Source: Diadema setosum (Eukaryota > Echinodermata > Echinoidea > Diadematoida > Diadematidae). Taken from it: a DNA stretch of 64,000 bases. The DNA is taken from assembly GCF_964275005.1 (NCBI RefSeq), contig NC_092704.1, positions 14,109,371 through 14,173,370 of the forward strand. The letters run 5' to 3'. A program made the translations under genes and the position numbers. Shown here one piece after another: positions 49,491 to 61,199 of this stretch. Position 1 is the stretch's first letter, and each line of letters opens with the position of its first letter. The notes under the pieces are model-generated. The model saw nothing but the letters and a program-made list of their open reading frames with translations. It made no database searches and was not told the DNA's origin.

Positions 49491-52400
49491 CTGAATTTCG
49501 AATCAACGAGTGGGAACATTTGTCATGAAATAAATAGCATTATGATGTCTTGTTTACATTTTTCATGTGTGATCAATTTGCATGAAATTCTCCTGGTTTG
49601 TTATACAACTTCCGAAAATGGAAAAATCCGAAAAAAAAAATCCTTATTCTGATAATGAAAAAAGACACGTCAATTCGAAAATGTAGTAGGGTTTGTAACT
49701 CAAAAATGAAGTGCCATGTATAGTAATTCAAAGTCATAGTTACGACTTATCCTATATTTTTCTTATGTTCTCAGGGGAGGATGATGTTTATTTTCTGGCT
49801 ATACATAATCATATTTGCATTAAGTAGATGTGTTTCTTATTCTCAAGGGTCGTGTTGCCTTAGAGAGTGGAATGGTAGGGATTATAGGGACTGTCCGTAT
49901 AATACTGCCGCTAATTATAACGATAATGATGGCAGAAATAGTAGCAGTAATAACGACAGTATAAGGATAATGTTAATAGTAATTATGATGATATAGCAAT
50001 GATTACACCGTAATAATATACTATATAGCTAGGTTATATAGCTATACCCTATATCAAATATGAAAATTTCATGAATATGTGGTGTCACGGAAAAATCATG
50101 TTTACGCCTCCACTAAAACACGCGTCAAAAGTTAGACTTAATAGTTAACTTCATACTAAGCCTAAGTGGTATTTGAAGCCCTTTGACATAAATACCTGCC
50201 AATATTCGCATGTAGCCTATCAAGCTTATAATAATCATGTCTTTTTTTTACTTTCTTACTTTTTACTCAAAGTATAACGTGGTATTTGACCCACTTTGCA
50301 TACCTTCAAATTTTAACATAATCATGGGTTGTTGTAAACGTTTAACGTTAAAGTATTGCATTTTTATGATTTTCTTGATTTTTGGGACCACCAGAGTTCA
50401 CCGTCGGACCACCAAAAATGCAATTTGATGGATTTGGTGTGCAGAACGGGCCAATTAAGAAAAATCTTATTAGGTGAGAGTGTGTGAATGTATGTGTATG
50501 CGTGTGACAATTAAAACACAGACACAAACGAAAGCCTTCAAGCATAATGCTTACAGTCTTGATCTTCTTTTCCTCTGATGCCTCGTCGAACTCCTCCCTG
50601 CTCATACAGGATGAAGCTGCTTCCAGCATCACCTTCAGGGGTATCATGCCAACCACTTCCGAGCTGACGACATCAGTTTGAAGTTCCTGCGCGAAAGATG
50701 AAAACGAAAACAAAAGAAAGAAAAACGAAATGACGGCAAAAATGGCTGCAGAACCAGTGTAGGGGAAAATTAACTTAGATTCAGTCGGATTGTGAGATAA
50801 AGAAACAGACGGGACAAACGGAAGAGAGACAGTTTCACCGAAAATTTGAAAGAAGTCTAATGGACATCAATTTTCACATGCTGGGGCGGATCTAGCTTTT
50901 TGCTAACTGGGAGGGGGAATGTGACAATTCCCACTCCAAATGGGTTGACAAACAAAAACAAAACAAAAAACAAAAACAAAAACGAAATCAAAAAAGTTTC
51001 ACACTTTTTATGCCACTTCTATCCCCAAAGCGGCTGACATGAAAAAAAAAAAAAAGAAGAAAAGTTTTCATGATAATTATATATTGCTCTCTGGCAACGT
51101 TGAATTAAGCCTGCAAGACAGAGTCGTGCTAGGAACATTATTGTGTGGGTCTTAACACGTGAAGGCGCTTTTCTATGCACGTCACATTATTTTTACTTGG
51201 CAGCCAAGTGTGTGTGTGTGTGTGTGTGTGTGTATGGGGGGGGGGGGGGTTCCATGACTGATTTTCTTACTGTAAACAATGTCCAATATTGCCGCGATTT
51301 GGCGATAAGAAGCCACAAGCAAAAAATTGCCAATAATGTGTAACTGGGTGGTTAACATCTGTAACATAAATTATCTGTACACTATAGGTCATTGACACCT
51401 TTTTTTCGGGGCGGGGGGGGGGGGGGGGCAAACTCTGAGAGGGTGGAGATGATCGTCACTTTTGAATACCTGGCCACGTCTGCGACAAGCTTCATATGCC
51501 CGGTGCAAACCAGTCACGTCGGTATTGAGCAGAAACATGGCCACCTGTCCAACTGGAGCGATCTGGGAAATCCATGCTGTCGCCTTTACAGCCGGAAGGT
51601 CTCCATGCTACACAGCCATTGAAGAATGAAGAATGCCATACCCTCATTCACTCAGTCAAAAAAAAAAGATAAATAACAGTAAATAAAAAAATAAGAAAGA
51701 AAAATAAAGAAAAAAAAATGCGTAATAAAATCATACTACACTCATTGCTTCATCTCAAAGTCAAAGGCGGACGATCCCCGCGGACGAGGGACGTCTCCCC
51801 TTGATTCCCATGTCAGTTTTTGTTTGTTTGTTTTTCCGAGGACAGGATGCCTCCTACCTCCAATTCCGAAGCTGTATGTTTATATCTTTTACTTGGTTTG
51901 CATTTTTTTAATAGAATGATTACGTAAAATGATAATAATAAAAGACATTTACATTGCGCAGCTAATATAATATTAATATACTCTACTGCTCTATTTCCCT
52001 TTCTTTTTTCTTTTTTTAACTGCGAACTACCTGCAAAGGTAAAACCTTAGTTTAACTACTCACCTTCCGCCTTTGAAATTATGTATAAGCAAGATTTCAG
52101 TTTCAGTTACAAATCAGTTACATGTACTTTTGTTTCATTTTCTAGGACTCGCAATTCTGTACTCGTTCGACCATCTTGCACAGTAAATGCTCACTTGTTC
52201 CCTCTGTTTGGGTCGTCCGGACGTACGCACAAGGTAGCAGACTTCCTGGACAACCTTCAGATCAGTCGTTGTCAAATTGACGTTGAAGACAGGTGTGAAT
52301 TTTTGCGCTCCAATCAGAGTGGCGCACCATTTCTGGTTGAAAGTGGCTGTTCCGTAGTCTGGTTTTTTCCAAGGATCATCATGCTGGATCTGTTATTAAA

Positions 52401-55400
52401 GATAAGTACCGAGTACTTGTTTGACTTATATGATGGATTTTCTTCATTTAAGCAATCAAAGTGCTGAATACTGAGGATAATTCAAACAGCTGTAACTGCT
52501 CGTGTTGCGTATTTATCTGGAACTGATGTGATAATTGAAGTTACTGACTACATTTTCATTGTATACTTTGATATTCTTCGAATATATAGGCTTATACTAT
52601 AGATCAAAACGTGCAATGATAATTCGCCTCATAATAGAAAACGTGTGTCCAGTTCTTAGGCTAGATTGATACTTTCGTCAGTCCCCAATGATTCACATTA
52701 AAATTGCAATAATTCATCAACAACTGCAATGATACTGAAAATGGTTGAAACAAATGCAAACAATTCCAATCGTACCAAACATGGTACTTAATACTTGATA
52801 CATTATAATGACTGTCGCCGTGAAATCTTTTAACTGAGAATTCAAATGATAAAGTCGCGGTGATTGATCAAACAACAAAAAAAAAAATCATTTTACAGTA
52901 CCGTTACGAGAATTGATATTGTTCATCTGAAATAATATTTGATGGTCCGTAAGGAAGCGCGTAAAGGGAATATGCGAAACAACTGCACTGGGGGGGGGGG
53001 GGCCTGGGAGGCCCCCCCCCCCCCCCTCCATACATTTGGCGATTGCATCGCGACCGCTGGGAATTTTGGATTCTCGCTTCATGACTTTTTCCCGTGAAGT
53101 CTTGCGCACATTTTGATACCACATTCGTCCATATCGGACCTACCTAGGGGGTGTTATTAGTATGCGCATGTCATTAAAACGGCTAATCGCTGCATATATT
53201 TGTGTACAGTTACATACTGTCAATAGACCATGGCTTGCATTACTTTATAAATTTTGCTCAGGAATTGGTTTTCCACTTGGTTCATGCTTCTATATTGTTC
53301 TGAAATAAATTGGGCAAAGTTTAGAAACAATGATATACATAAGGAATATAAAACAATAGAAAACATAAGAAATAAAAACAATACAAAACATACAAAACAT
53401 TGTTTTTTTTTCTCGTTTTTTTTTTCTCTCTCTCTCTGAGGGGGAAATTGAGTTTTTATCCACAAAGATGATTCAAATAACGCTTATCCTTCCACATATT
53501 TTACTGGGCACTCTTAGAAAACAATAAAATACATAACAAATGTAAACAGTAAAATCAAAGGAAATAAAAACATTGGAAAAACAAAAGAATAACAGTGATA
53601 TTTTCACTTTTTGAGACAAAAAACACGATTCACGAAGTTAATTTCAAAAATGTTTTATGAGTATGGCAAATAACTTGTTTGATTTTTCTCACATTTGTAT
53701 ACTTTTTGTATTCATTGATTTTTCTTATATTTTGCACGCAAAATCACATATAAGCTAATTTTTATTTAAAAAATCATAAATTTACATAAATTTGCATAAA
53801 TTATACTTCACGTTTACAATATCAGGGACATTACAATACAGTTGAAAAGTATGGTAGCGCCCATGGGTCCTGTAAAAGGATAATTTTACTTCCAGTTTCA
53901 TTTTAGTACGTCATACATTTCAATAGTATGCAAAAAATTCATAAGTAGTAAATTTGCATATTAATAGTTTATGCAAATCTGCTGTACTCATAAAAATAGA
54001 TAAGAATTGATTTATTTCACATTTGGGAAACATTATTCTTCATTATTACACAGTTTTCATGTAATTTTGTACTTGTTTAGGCTGAAATTATGAAAATATC
54101 CCCCCAATGCATAAAATACGCATTATGAATAATTAATTGGCTAATTATGCAAACAATTTGCATAATTGATTAAAATAAATTACACCATCAAATTCAGCAC
54201 GCGAAGATCTATCAGCATGCAAATTTTCAAGTTCATCGGACATTGAGTTTCCGAGATCAATGGGGGGGGGGGGGGAGGGCCTCCCAGCCCCCCAGTATTT
54301 TCATGGAGCCAAATAGCCCAGTACAGTAAGGGTTAAGTACAATGCTCGTGCTTTGCACAGCTTATAGGCCAAATTTATTTGGTTTCGAAGATTAACAAAA
54401 TATGTTCTTTTTTTATTTTGGTTCTCAATCCATTAAAAAATGCATATTAAGTTTGTTTGCATTTTAAGATTCTCTTTTATGTACTTAATGTGAATTAGAT
54501 AGAGTCTAAACGTAAAAGAATTATTAAACAGCGACTGCTTCGCAGAAACGTGGAACAACCAGCAAACTGCAGCAACGTCTTTAAAAAAAAAAAAAAAGAT
54601 TAGAATGGTCGCATTTAAATTCAGTAGCGTTAGGAATGGACATAATAATATTACAAGATTAAGCGTGTTTTTTTCTCTTGTATAAAGTACTTGTATTTTA
54701 TCAATTGGTTTCACCAAATATAAGGCCTATATATATATATATATTTTTTTAAGGGTTACAAAATATAATTTGAGACAAACACTTCATGATAGCGTATAGT
54801 GACCGTGACTTGGTAATTAGACTGAAGGGATTATTGTTACAGAGGTAGTCATAACAGTACACACTGTATAAGGATGGATTGATTTATAATATTTATTTAT
54901 TCATATATTTATGATGATGATTGACTGCGTTATAAGAGTAGAATAAGTGACCATGGGGAGGAGTCAGGGGAATTTTGTGCAATATAACTGACTGAAAATA
55001 TAGTGTCTTACTAATAATCTTTGTGTATATACAAATGTACTTATTATGTTATTTATTATTATTTCAAGGAATACTTTATATATTTATTTGTGAACTAATT
55101 TTAATTCTTAGAAATATACCATACTACAATGGTATTATATGCTGACTAATTTTGTTCTAATTTATCAATAACTATTACTATGCATTTTAGAAATATTTGT
55201 GAACTTTTTGATTACCAGCAGTTTTATGTTTTGTATCGTGCATCCATGTCGGGTTTTTATGGCACGCACTTGCTAAAAAAACAAAAAAACGTGTGAAAGT
55301 GTGTAATGTTCTTTTTCATGACATTGTGTGTCTAAACATGTGCATTTGCATCTACGTGTATAGGCCTATGTGTGCGTGTATTGCGTGTGAGAATGCGTGA

Positions 55401-56957
55401 GCACGTATGTTTGTCATGTGAATAAGTATATGTATGCACACGTTTCTGTCAATAAAACTTACTCTTTCAGTGAATCCGGCAACTTTGCGACACTTGATGG
55501 GTGGCAAACTACGCAGGTCTTCTCGAGTGGCAGACTCCCAGAGCAGATAGACTTATACAGAACAGAGCAGTGCAGAAAAATGCGGCAGACTATGAATGAG
55601 GAGACTCATTAGTTACGTTCAGACGGTGATCATTAACTGTGAGGATAAGCTAACTTCGAGGATAAGCTCGTGGTTAAGTATGGGGAGCCAAGTGTCACAT
55701 GGCCTCTTTCGTCACGAAATTGTTATTTCGTCGACGAAATTACAATTTCGTTATACGATATTAGAATTTCTTTGACGAGATTGTTATTTCGTTGACAAAA
55801 TTGCCATTTCGTGACGAAATTAACGTTGTCACGTATCAACAAAAAACAAAAACAATTTTCGTGACGAAAGAGACCATGCGACACATAGCGCCCCATATTA
55901 CGAGCTTTTATTATCCTCTGAGTTAGCTTATCCTCGAAAGTAAGCATCACTGTGTGAACGTGATTCATATCACAACTTTCAAAGAATTATGATCATAAGA
56001 ACATATTTTCCTCCTATCATTTACCCACGTAAGTTAAATCTTGACTTTCATGAATAACATACGCTGTGTAAATGAATGCTGTGAAGGATATGAAAAAAGA
56101 GGATTTACATAGCACCACTGCAGCTGTGATTACTGTGTACATCCACTAATGTTCGTGCTATTATAAACAAAGTAATGAGACCGGAAAATAAAGAGAATGA
56201 GTGAAGTCAAATCAGCCGAAGAAGAGAGAAGGAATGGAACAATAGATTAGTGCTTCATCTAAAAAAGAACCGTCATAGGAACTGTGAGGAATTATGTATA
56301 TTAAGTTTTTACTAAATATACCAAGAAACATGATATTGTATACCTTGACAAAATTTTATCATAATGGTTCCGCGACACGACGGTTCCGTTTTATCATAAA
56401 TGGTTCCGCGACACGACGTGCGCATCACCACATTTTCGGGAGCTCAACAGACCTCCAAGAAAATTGTATAAATGTTCACGTGTGCAGGTCAACTTTTCCA
56501 TAAGATTAATTCAGCAGTGTGCAATGTTGCAGCTGGGTGAATTTTCTCATTTCTGATACTTTCGTCGATCATCGGATTCAAAAGAGAAGACAAGATCATC
56601 ACCTGGGATGTCAAACTCCTTCGCAAGCTTTTCACCGAGAGTCCGAGACAATTTGACACAGTCGTCCATGGTCGAGTCTCCGTATGGAGAAACGGCGCAA
56701 AGGTCGAGTACACCCAGTCCAATCTTTGTATCTATTGGAAAAGAATTAAATCAATAAATCAATGAATTAGTTAATCAATTAATTAATTAATTAATTAATT
56801 GAAAATAAAAAAAAAGTTGACGAGTGACGTCAGGGGTCATTGCAGTTAAACTCCCCTCTCTCTCTCGCCCCCTCTCTATTTTCAATTCTTCTTCTGTATC
56901 TATGTCTTACCATTTTTACATTCATTACGAGGTACTGATAAAGATGATATAACACGG

Positions 56958-57008
<51 letters not shown>

Positions 57009-57633
57009 TATACATATATATATGAGAGTGTCACCCACTGTGTCACACATCGAGCGATATGCCGTTCTGGCTCATATTCGCTCTTAAGATACAACCGCAA
57101 ACACTGTTACTATCCCAGGATCGAGCAGCAACACACACATGTGTACAAAAAGTAGCAATAATAATAATAATAATAATAATCAGTTGTTAGAACGTATAAT
57201 CCCATATATAGTCTCTATGCGTGTACATCTGGAAACAAAATCTTTCAAACATCATTTCTCTATGCACCTATAATTAACAATTATCAAAAAGAAAAAAAGA
57301 TGACCACACACAACCGTCATCCACGCAGACTCATAAATGTACACATAGCAACAGACAGACAGACAGACAGACAGAAACACACGGCGAGAGCAAAAAAAAA
57401 AAAAAAAAATTGGATAAGATCCTTGCAGAAGAACAGAACGTATATTCACCTGTTCTCTGGCTTACGTCGATAGACTCCGCAGCACGCTTTGACATCGCTA
57501 TGAGAGCTTCAGAAACCGGCTCTTCCTTGCCAGCCAGTGTGTAGATGGTGTTGTCTGGCACTGTGTCCGCTCCCACGTGTAAAAGTTTGCATCCTTGTAT
57601 GCTGCCACCAACCCTGGCAATGTCATCGAAGGT
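49425..57633 (-). CDS. Stand-alone formiminotransferase (FTCD-like), N-terminus incomplete
   Basis: Seven exons (57633-57450, 56731-56603, 55551-55463, 52389-52195, 51607-51470, 50686-50555, 49490-49425) join in frame with GT-AG sites to 310 codons plus TAA. Seen: an N-terminal subdomain (TIYTLAGKEEPVSEALIAMS, VLDLCAVSPYG, VYLLWESATREDL), the linker KKPDYGTATF, then the folate-binding C-terminal subdomain (WCATLIGAQKF, FNVNLTTTDL, VVGMIPLKVMLEAA, CLGLDKMRRFDPKTRILE). In FTCD the matching RIIEYL stretch is followed by cyclodeaminase; here a stop follows. Family role: transfer of the formimino group from formiminoglutamate to tetrahydrofolate in histidine breakdown. The family motif GEHPRMGA, with the catalytic His, reads DTKIGLGV here, so His becomes Lys and Arg becomes Gly. 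Canonical activity is therefore doubtful. A divergent first coding exon probably lies at about 62568-62645. Confidence 0.88.
50555..50686 (-). CDS. Formiminotransferase exon (ELQTDVVSSEVVGMIPLK...)
   Basis: Acceptor CGCGCAG|GAACTT and donor AAGACT|GTAAGC; 132 bp, phase 0. It reads ELQTDVVSSEVVGMIPLKVM, then LEAASSCMSREEFDEASEEK and KIKT, matching the very conserved FTCD stretch VVGSQLVGLVPLKALLDAA. Confidence 0.92.
51470..51607 (-). CDS. Formiminotransferase exon (HGDLPAVKATAW...)
   Basis: Acceptor GTGTAG|CATGGA and donor GGCCAG|GTATTC; 138 bp, phase 0. It reads HGDLPAVKATAWISQIAPVG, then QVAMFLLNTDVTGLHRAYEA and CRRRGQ, matching FTCD LKKVQGIGWYLDE...VSTNLLDFEVTALHTVYEE. A 16-base G tract lies just past the donor in the intron. 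Confidence 0.9.
52195..52389 (-). CDS. Formiminotransferase exon (KKPDYG...NVNLTTTDL)
   Basis: Acceptor TAACAG|ATCCAG and donor GAACAA|GTGAGC; 195 bp, phase 0 at both ends. It reads IQHDDPWKKPDYGTATFNQK, then WCATLIGAQKFTPVFNVNLT and onward. It starts the folate-binding subdomain and keeps the GA-KF and N-NL core of the family. A longer-looking plus-strand frame over this interval is a shadow. Confidence 0.9.
52400..55450. other. Formiminotransferase intron, AT-rich
   Basis: Contains G and C tracts facing each other (52991-53027), a TTTGCATAAATT-type AT-rich block at 53700-54200 with repeated TGCATAAT/ATTATGCA words, and A/T tracts. No exon recognised between 52389 and 55463. Confidence 0.5.
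55463..55551 (-). CDS. Formiminotransferase exon (YLLWESATREDL...)
   Basis: Acceptor TATAAG|TCTATC and donor GAAAGA|GTAAGT; 89 bp. The split Val codon is completed by the previous exon's final G. It reads YLLWESATREDLRSLPPIKC, then RKVAGFTER, matching FTCD VYLYGEAA...LPAIRAGEYE. Confidence 0.86.
55617..55963. mobile_element. ~347-bp palindromic MITE in formiminotransferase intron
   Basis: The ends CGTTCAGACGGTGAT and ATCACTGTGTGAACG are inverted; GAGGATAAGCTAAC pairs with GTTAGCTTATCCTC. The centre is a run of alternating ACGAAAT/ATTTCGT words. It lies just upstream of the 55.5-kb exon, between that exon and the 56.6-kb exon. Confidence 0.65.
56603..56731 (-). CDS. Formiminotransferase exon (TKIGLGVLDLC...FDIP)
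   Basis: Acceptor CCAATAG|ATACAAAG and donor ATCCCAG|GTGATG; 129 bp. It reads TKIGLGVLDLCAVSPYGDST, then MDDCVKLSRTLGEKLAKEFDIP, and aligns with FTCD HPRMGALDVCPFIPV...ECV...FGQRLAEELDVPV. The catalytic HPRMG stretch is KIGLG here. Confidence 0.88.
56958..57021. repeat. (CA)n-(TA)n microsatellite
   Basis: CA then TA dinucleotides in the intron between the 57.5- and 56.7-kb formiminotransferase exons. (AAT)n at 57160-57180 and (CAGA)n at 57352-57374 are nearby. Confidence 0.95.
57450..57633 (-). CDS. Formiminotransferase exon (TFDDIARVGG...SQRT)
   Basis: Acceptor ATTTTTCAG|ACCTTC and donor GAACAG|GTGAAT; 184 bp, starting at phase 0 and ending at phase 1. It reads TFDDIARVGGSIQGCKLLHV, then GADTVPDNTIYTLAGKEEPV and SEALIAMSKRAAESIDVSQRT, and aligns with FTCD around RTVYTFVG...ALHAARTASQLID. 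The open frame continues upstream to an ATG inside the intron, but the strong acceptor argues for an earlier exon. Confidence 0.85.
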
Positions 57634-57659
57634 CTGAAAAATAGATAATGCAATGATGA

Positions 57660-59140
57660 CGAACATAGGCGTAGCCAGGATTTTTTGGAGGGGGGTGTTT
57701 AAGATTAGATCTATTCTTTATTTTAACTGAAAATAATTGATTGACAGGAGAAGCGGGAACGCTTTGGAAGTATGGCGGAGAGAGGGGGTGGGAAGCGGGA
57801 AGAAGCTCAAAGGAGTTTTGCCGATAAACATGAAAAATGGTAATAATAACGATAATAATAATGACAATAACAATTATGATAATAATGTGAATTCAATCAA
57901 TATTCATCGTTTATTGTCCATATGGGAATTTGTTCTCTTTACATGTAACTCAATGGAAATTACATATTCAGAAGATACAGAGACATGTAGACATAAAAAT
58001 AAAACATGCAAATATATGAAAGTGACAGTAACAGGAAACAAGGAAAAGGAAATGTCAGATTTAATTATTTCATAATCTTAACTATTTCTGTCATTCTGTT
58101 TAGTATTATTATTATCATTATTATTATCATCATAATCATTTTTATTATAATCATTATTAATATTATCAATCATTATCGTTATTATTATTGTATTGTATTG
58201 TGTTCGTAGTGATCTCATCTGAAATTTCATTAACTTTACTTCTCTTTTTTCACGGTATAAAAGTGTGATTTCGTCACCAAATTCACTGTAAGCCTATAAG
58301 ATAATTCCATCACCTTTTTTGACCAGCCAATTTGAGGGGACATGTGCCCCCATGCCCCTTCCCGTCATGCCCGTAGTTATGCCAATGCGACTCATGGGCA
58401 ATATGAACTAGAAGGGCCGTCGAAGGCGGCAAACCCACGCCTCTACAGTGCCAGAGCCCTGTTGTTATGAAGGAAATTTATCTTGATTCTTTTTCTTACG
58501 AGTTACATTGAATTTTGCTTTAACTTATAGATGTAATGTCGTATCCCAGAAAGTCACTGGGTTAAACATGGAGAGGCGTCACCAGCTTTTTTTCAAGGGG
58601 GGTGCGTTTTGACAGTAAATGTAAACTGTGAGATTTTTTTTTTTATTTTAATTTGGTTTATTGGCTCCTGTGTCATCATGAACATTCACACATGCTCTAT
58701 ATTATGTACATATCATACATGTAATTGTATACGTATACACGAATCTTTCGCTATGAAGGACTATACGGGGGTACATTATGTGACGGTGTGAGATCCTCGG
58801 CGATGATCCATTCCACTCCTTCAGTGCGGAGGGTGTGGGAGGGGGATACCCCCTCCCACGGTAGGGACTTTTTGTAAAGACAAGAGTGTAAAAGTTGCGT
58901 TTATATATAGAGCATAGTGAAAATAAAAATACTATGAAGGACTATTACGGGGGTACATTATGTGACGGTGTGAGATCCTCGGCGAGGGAGCGAAGCAACC
59001 GAACGGGAGAGGGTGTAGGAGGGACTTTTTGTAAAAAGAAGAAAAAAAAAAAGAGAATTGCATAACAATTAATCCGTTCCATACTGAATTCTAAAATCTC
59101 CATTAGACTTGGTACACAGGCCGCCAGGTTCCCGTTATGG
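57660..59140. other. First half of a formiminotransferase intron
   Basis: ATAGGCGTAGCCAGGATTTT at about 57667 and GGGCATAACT-like inverse near 58380 may bound a degenerate hAT-type element. AT microsatellites at 58103-58200. A 55-bp segment with GGGGGTACATTATGTGACGG is present twice, at 58755 and 58935. No exon seen. Confidence 0.4.
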
Positions 59141-59144
59141 AATG

Positions 59145-61190
59145 GGTTAAATACGAGCGAGCGGAGCGAGCGAGCTTGAAAATTTTGATATTTTACAATC
59201 CCCAAAACTGCTGTTTGTAGCTATATTTTTTCGCTTTGGAAATGAAGGGGGCGCACCGGGGGCAACTGCTGGCAATTCCTGGCAGCAACATGAGGATAAT
59301 GGCATAACGATTAAATGCGAGCGAACGGAGCGAGCGAGCTTGAAAATTTTGACATTTTACAGTCCAAAAACTGCCGTTTTTAGCTATATCTTTTCGCTTT
59401 GGAGATAAGAGAGGGGGGGGGGGTGGCACACCGGGCACAACTGCTGGCAGTTACTGACAGCAAATTCAGGAGAATGGCACAACGATTAAATGCAAGCGAG
59501 CGCAGCGAGCGAGCTCGATAATTTTGGCATTTCACAGTTTTAAAAAATGCCGTTTTTAGCTACATCTTTTCGCTTTGAAAATTAAGGGGGAGGGGGCCCC
59601 GGGCGCAACTGCTGGCAATTACTGGCAGTAACATCAGGAGAATGGCACAGCGATTAAATGCGAGCGAGCTTGAAAATGTTGACATTTTACAGTCAAAAAA
59701 GTACCGTTTGTAGCTATATTTTTTCGCTTTGGAAATGAAGCAGGGCGCACCGGGCGCAACAACATCAGGAGAATGGGATAACAATTGAATGCGAGCGAGA
59801 GAGCTTGAAAATTTGACATTTTACAATCCCCAACTGCGGTTTGTAGCTATATTTTTTCGCTTTGGAAATGAAGGGGGCGCACCGGGCGCAACTGCTGGCA
59901 ATTCCTGGCAGCAACATTAGGATAATGGCATAACGATTAAATGCGAGCGAGCGGAGCGAGCGAGCTTGAAAATTTTGACATTTTACAGTCCAAAAAATGC
60001 CGTTTTTAGCTCTATCTTTTCCCTTTGGAGATAAAAGGGGGGTGGCGCATCGGGCGCAACTGCTGGCAATTACTGGCAGCAGCGTCAGGAGAATGGCACA
60101 ACGATTAAATGCAAGAGAGCGAAGCGAGCGAGCTCGATTTGGCATTTCACAGTTTAAAAAATGCCGTCTTTAGCTACATCTTTTCGCTTTGAAAATTAAG
60201 GGGGAGGGGGGCCCGGGCGCAACTGCTGGCAATTACTGGCAGTAACACCAGGAGAATGGCAAAGCGATTAAATGCGAGCGAGCTTGAAAATGTTGACATT
60301 TTACAGTCAAAAAATTACCGTTTGTAGCTATATTTTTTCGATTTGAAAATTAAGCAGGGCGCACCGGGCGCAACTGCTGGCAATTACTGGCAACATCAGG
60401 AGAATGGGACAATAAATGCGAGCGAGCGGAGCGAGCGACCTTGAAAAATTTGACATTTTACAGTAAAAAAAACTTCCGTTTGTAGCTATATTTCTTGCAG
60501 TAACATCAGGAGAATGGCATAACAATTAAATGCGAGCGAGCGGAACGAGTGAGCGTGAAAATTTTGACAGTCAAAAAACTGCCGTTTGTAGCTATATTTT
60601 TTCGTTTTCAAAATTAAGGGGGGGGGGGGCGCACCGAGCACAACTGCTGGCAATTACTGGCAGCAACATCAGGAGGATGGCATAACGATTATATCGTCTG
60701 TATCACTTCAGTCAATCAATTCTCCCTACAACGTTTTTGTTACACCAAGGTTCCACAATATGTTTTCTCAATTTACTTTGTTTTGATTATGCAACCTTAG
60801 GCGTATTGTATATGTTACCAAAGAAAGTGAAATGTTTGTGTCCTTTTCGAAAAATGAAATAAAGTTTGAATTGAACTGAATTGAATTGATTAAAATGCGA
60901 GCGAGCGGAGCGAGCGAGCTTGAAAATTTTGACATTTTACAGTCTAAAAACTGCCGTTTGTAGCTATCCTTTTCGCTTTGGAAATTAAGGAGGGGGGGGG
61001 GGGCGCACCGGGTGCAACTGCTGGCAATTAAACTGGCAGCAACATCAGGGGAATGGCATAGCGATTAAATACGAGCGAGCGGAGCGAGAGTGAAAATTTT
61101 GACATTTTACAGTCCAAAAACTGCCGTTTGTATACCTATGTTCTTTTTTTTTTCGCTTAGGAAATTAAGGGGGGGGGGGGGCGGTGCGCC
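59145..61190 (-). repeat. Same satellite, inverted array in formiminotransferase intron
   Basis: About twelve monomers, 137-175 bp apart, with GCGAGCGAGCGGAGCGAGC, TTGACATTTTACAGTC, TTTTTCGCTTTGGAAAT, a G tract, GGGCGCAACTGCTGGCAAT and ATCAGGAGAATGGCA. This is the reverse complement of the 37-43 kb family. It is interrupted at 60692-60887 by a retrotransposon tail. It sits between the probable first exon and the 57.6-kb exon. Confidence 0.9.
60692..60887 (+). mobile_element. 196-bp 5'-truncated non-LTR retrotransposon tail
   Basis: Non-satellite sequence inside the satellite array, ending in GAAATAAAGTTTGAATTG with short TTGAAT-type repeats. It is flanked by GATTA at 60687-60691 and 60888-60892, while uninterrupted monomers carry one GATTA at this point, so GATTA is a target-site duplication. 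No coding sequence remains. Confidence 0.65.
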
Positions 61191-61199
61191 ACTGGTAGT

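Noticed and set aside
52081..52467. 128-codon plus-strand ORF
   Set aside because: It is the antisense shadow of the formiminotransferase exon 52389-52195, which has splice sites and clear family motifs.
49425..57633. Full bifunctional FTCD
   Set aside because: A stop follows RILE at the formiminotransferase border, and no cyclodeaminase-like frame was seen on the minus strand below 49425.
57331..57666. A 111-codon gene starting MFVIIALSIFQ
   Set aside because: The first residues come from the intron before a strong acceptor, and the C-terminal Ser/Cys/Val repeats come from reading past the donor into (CAGA)n.
59145..61190. CRISPR array
   Set aside because: The regular spacing is that of whole ~160-bp monomers with conserved 'spacers', in an intron-containing eukaryotic genome.
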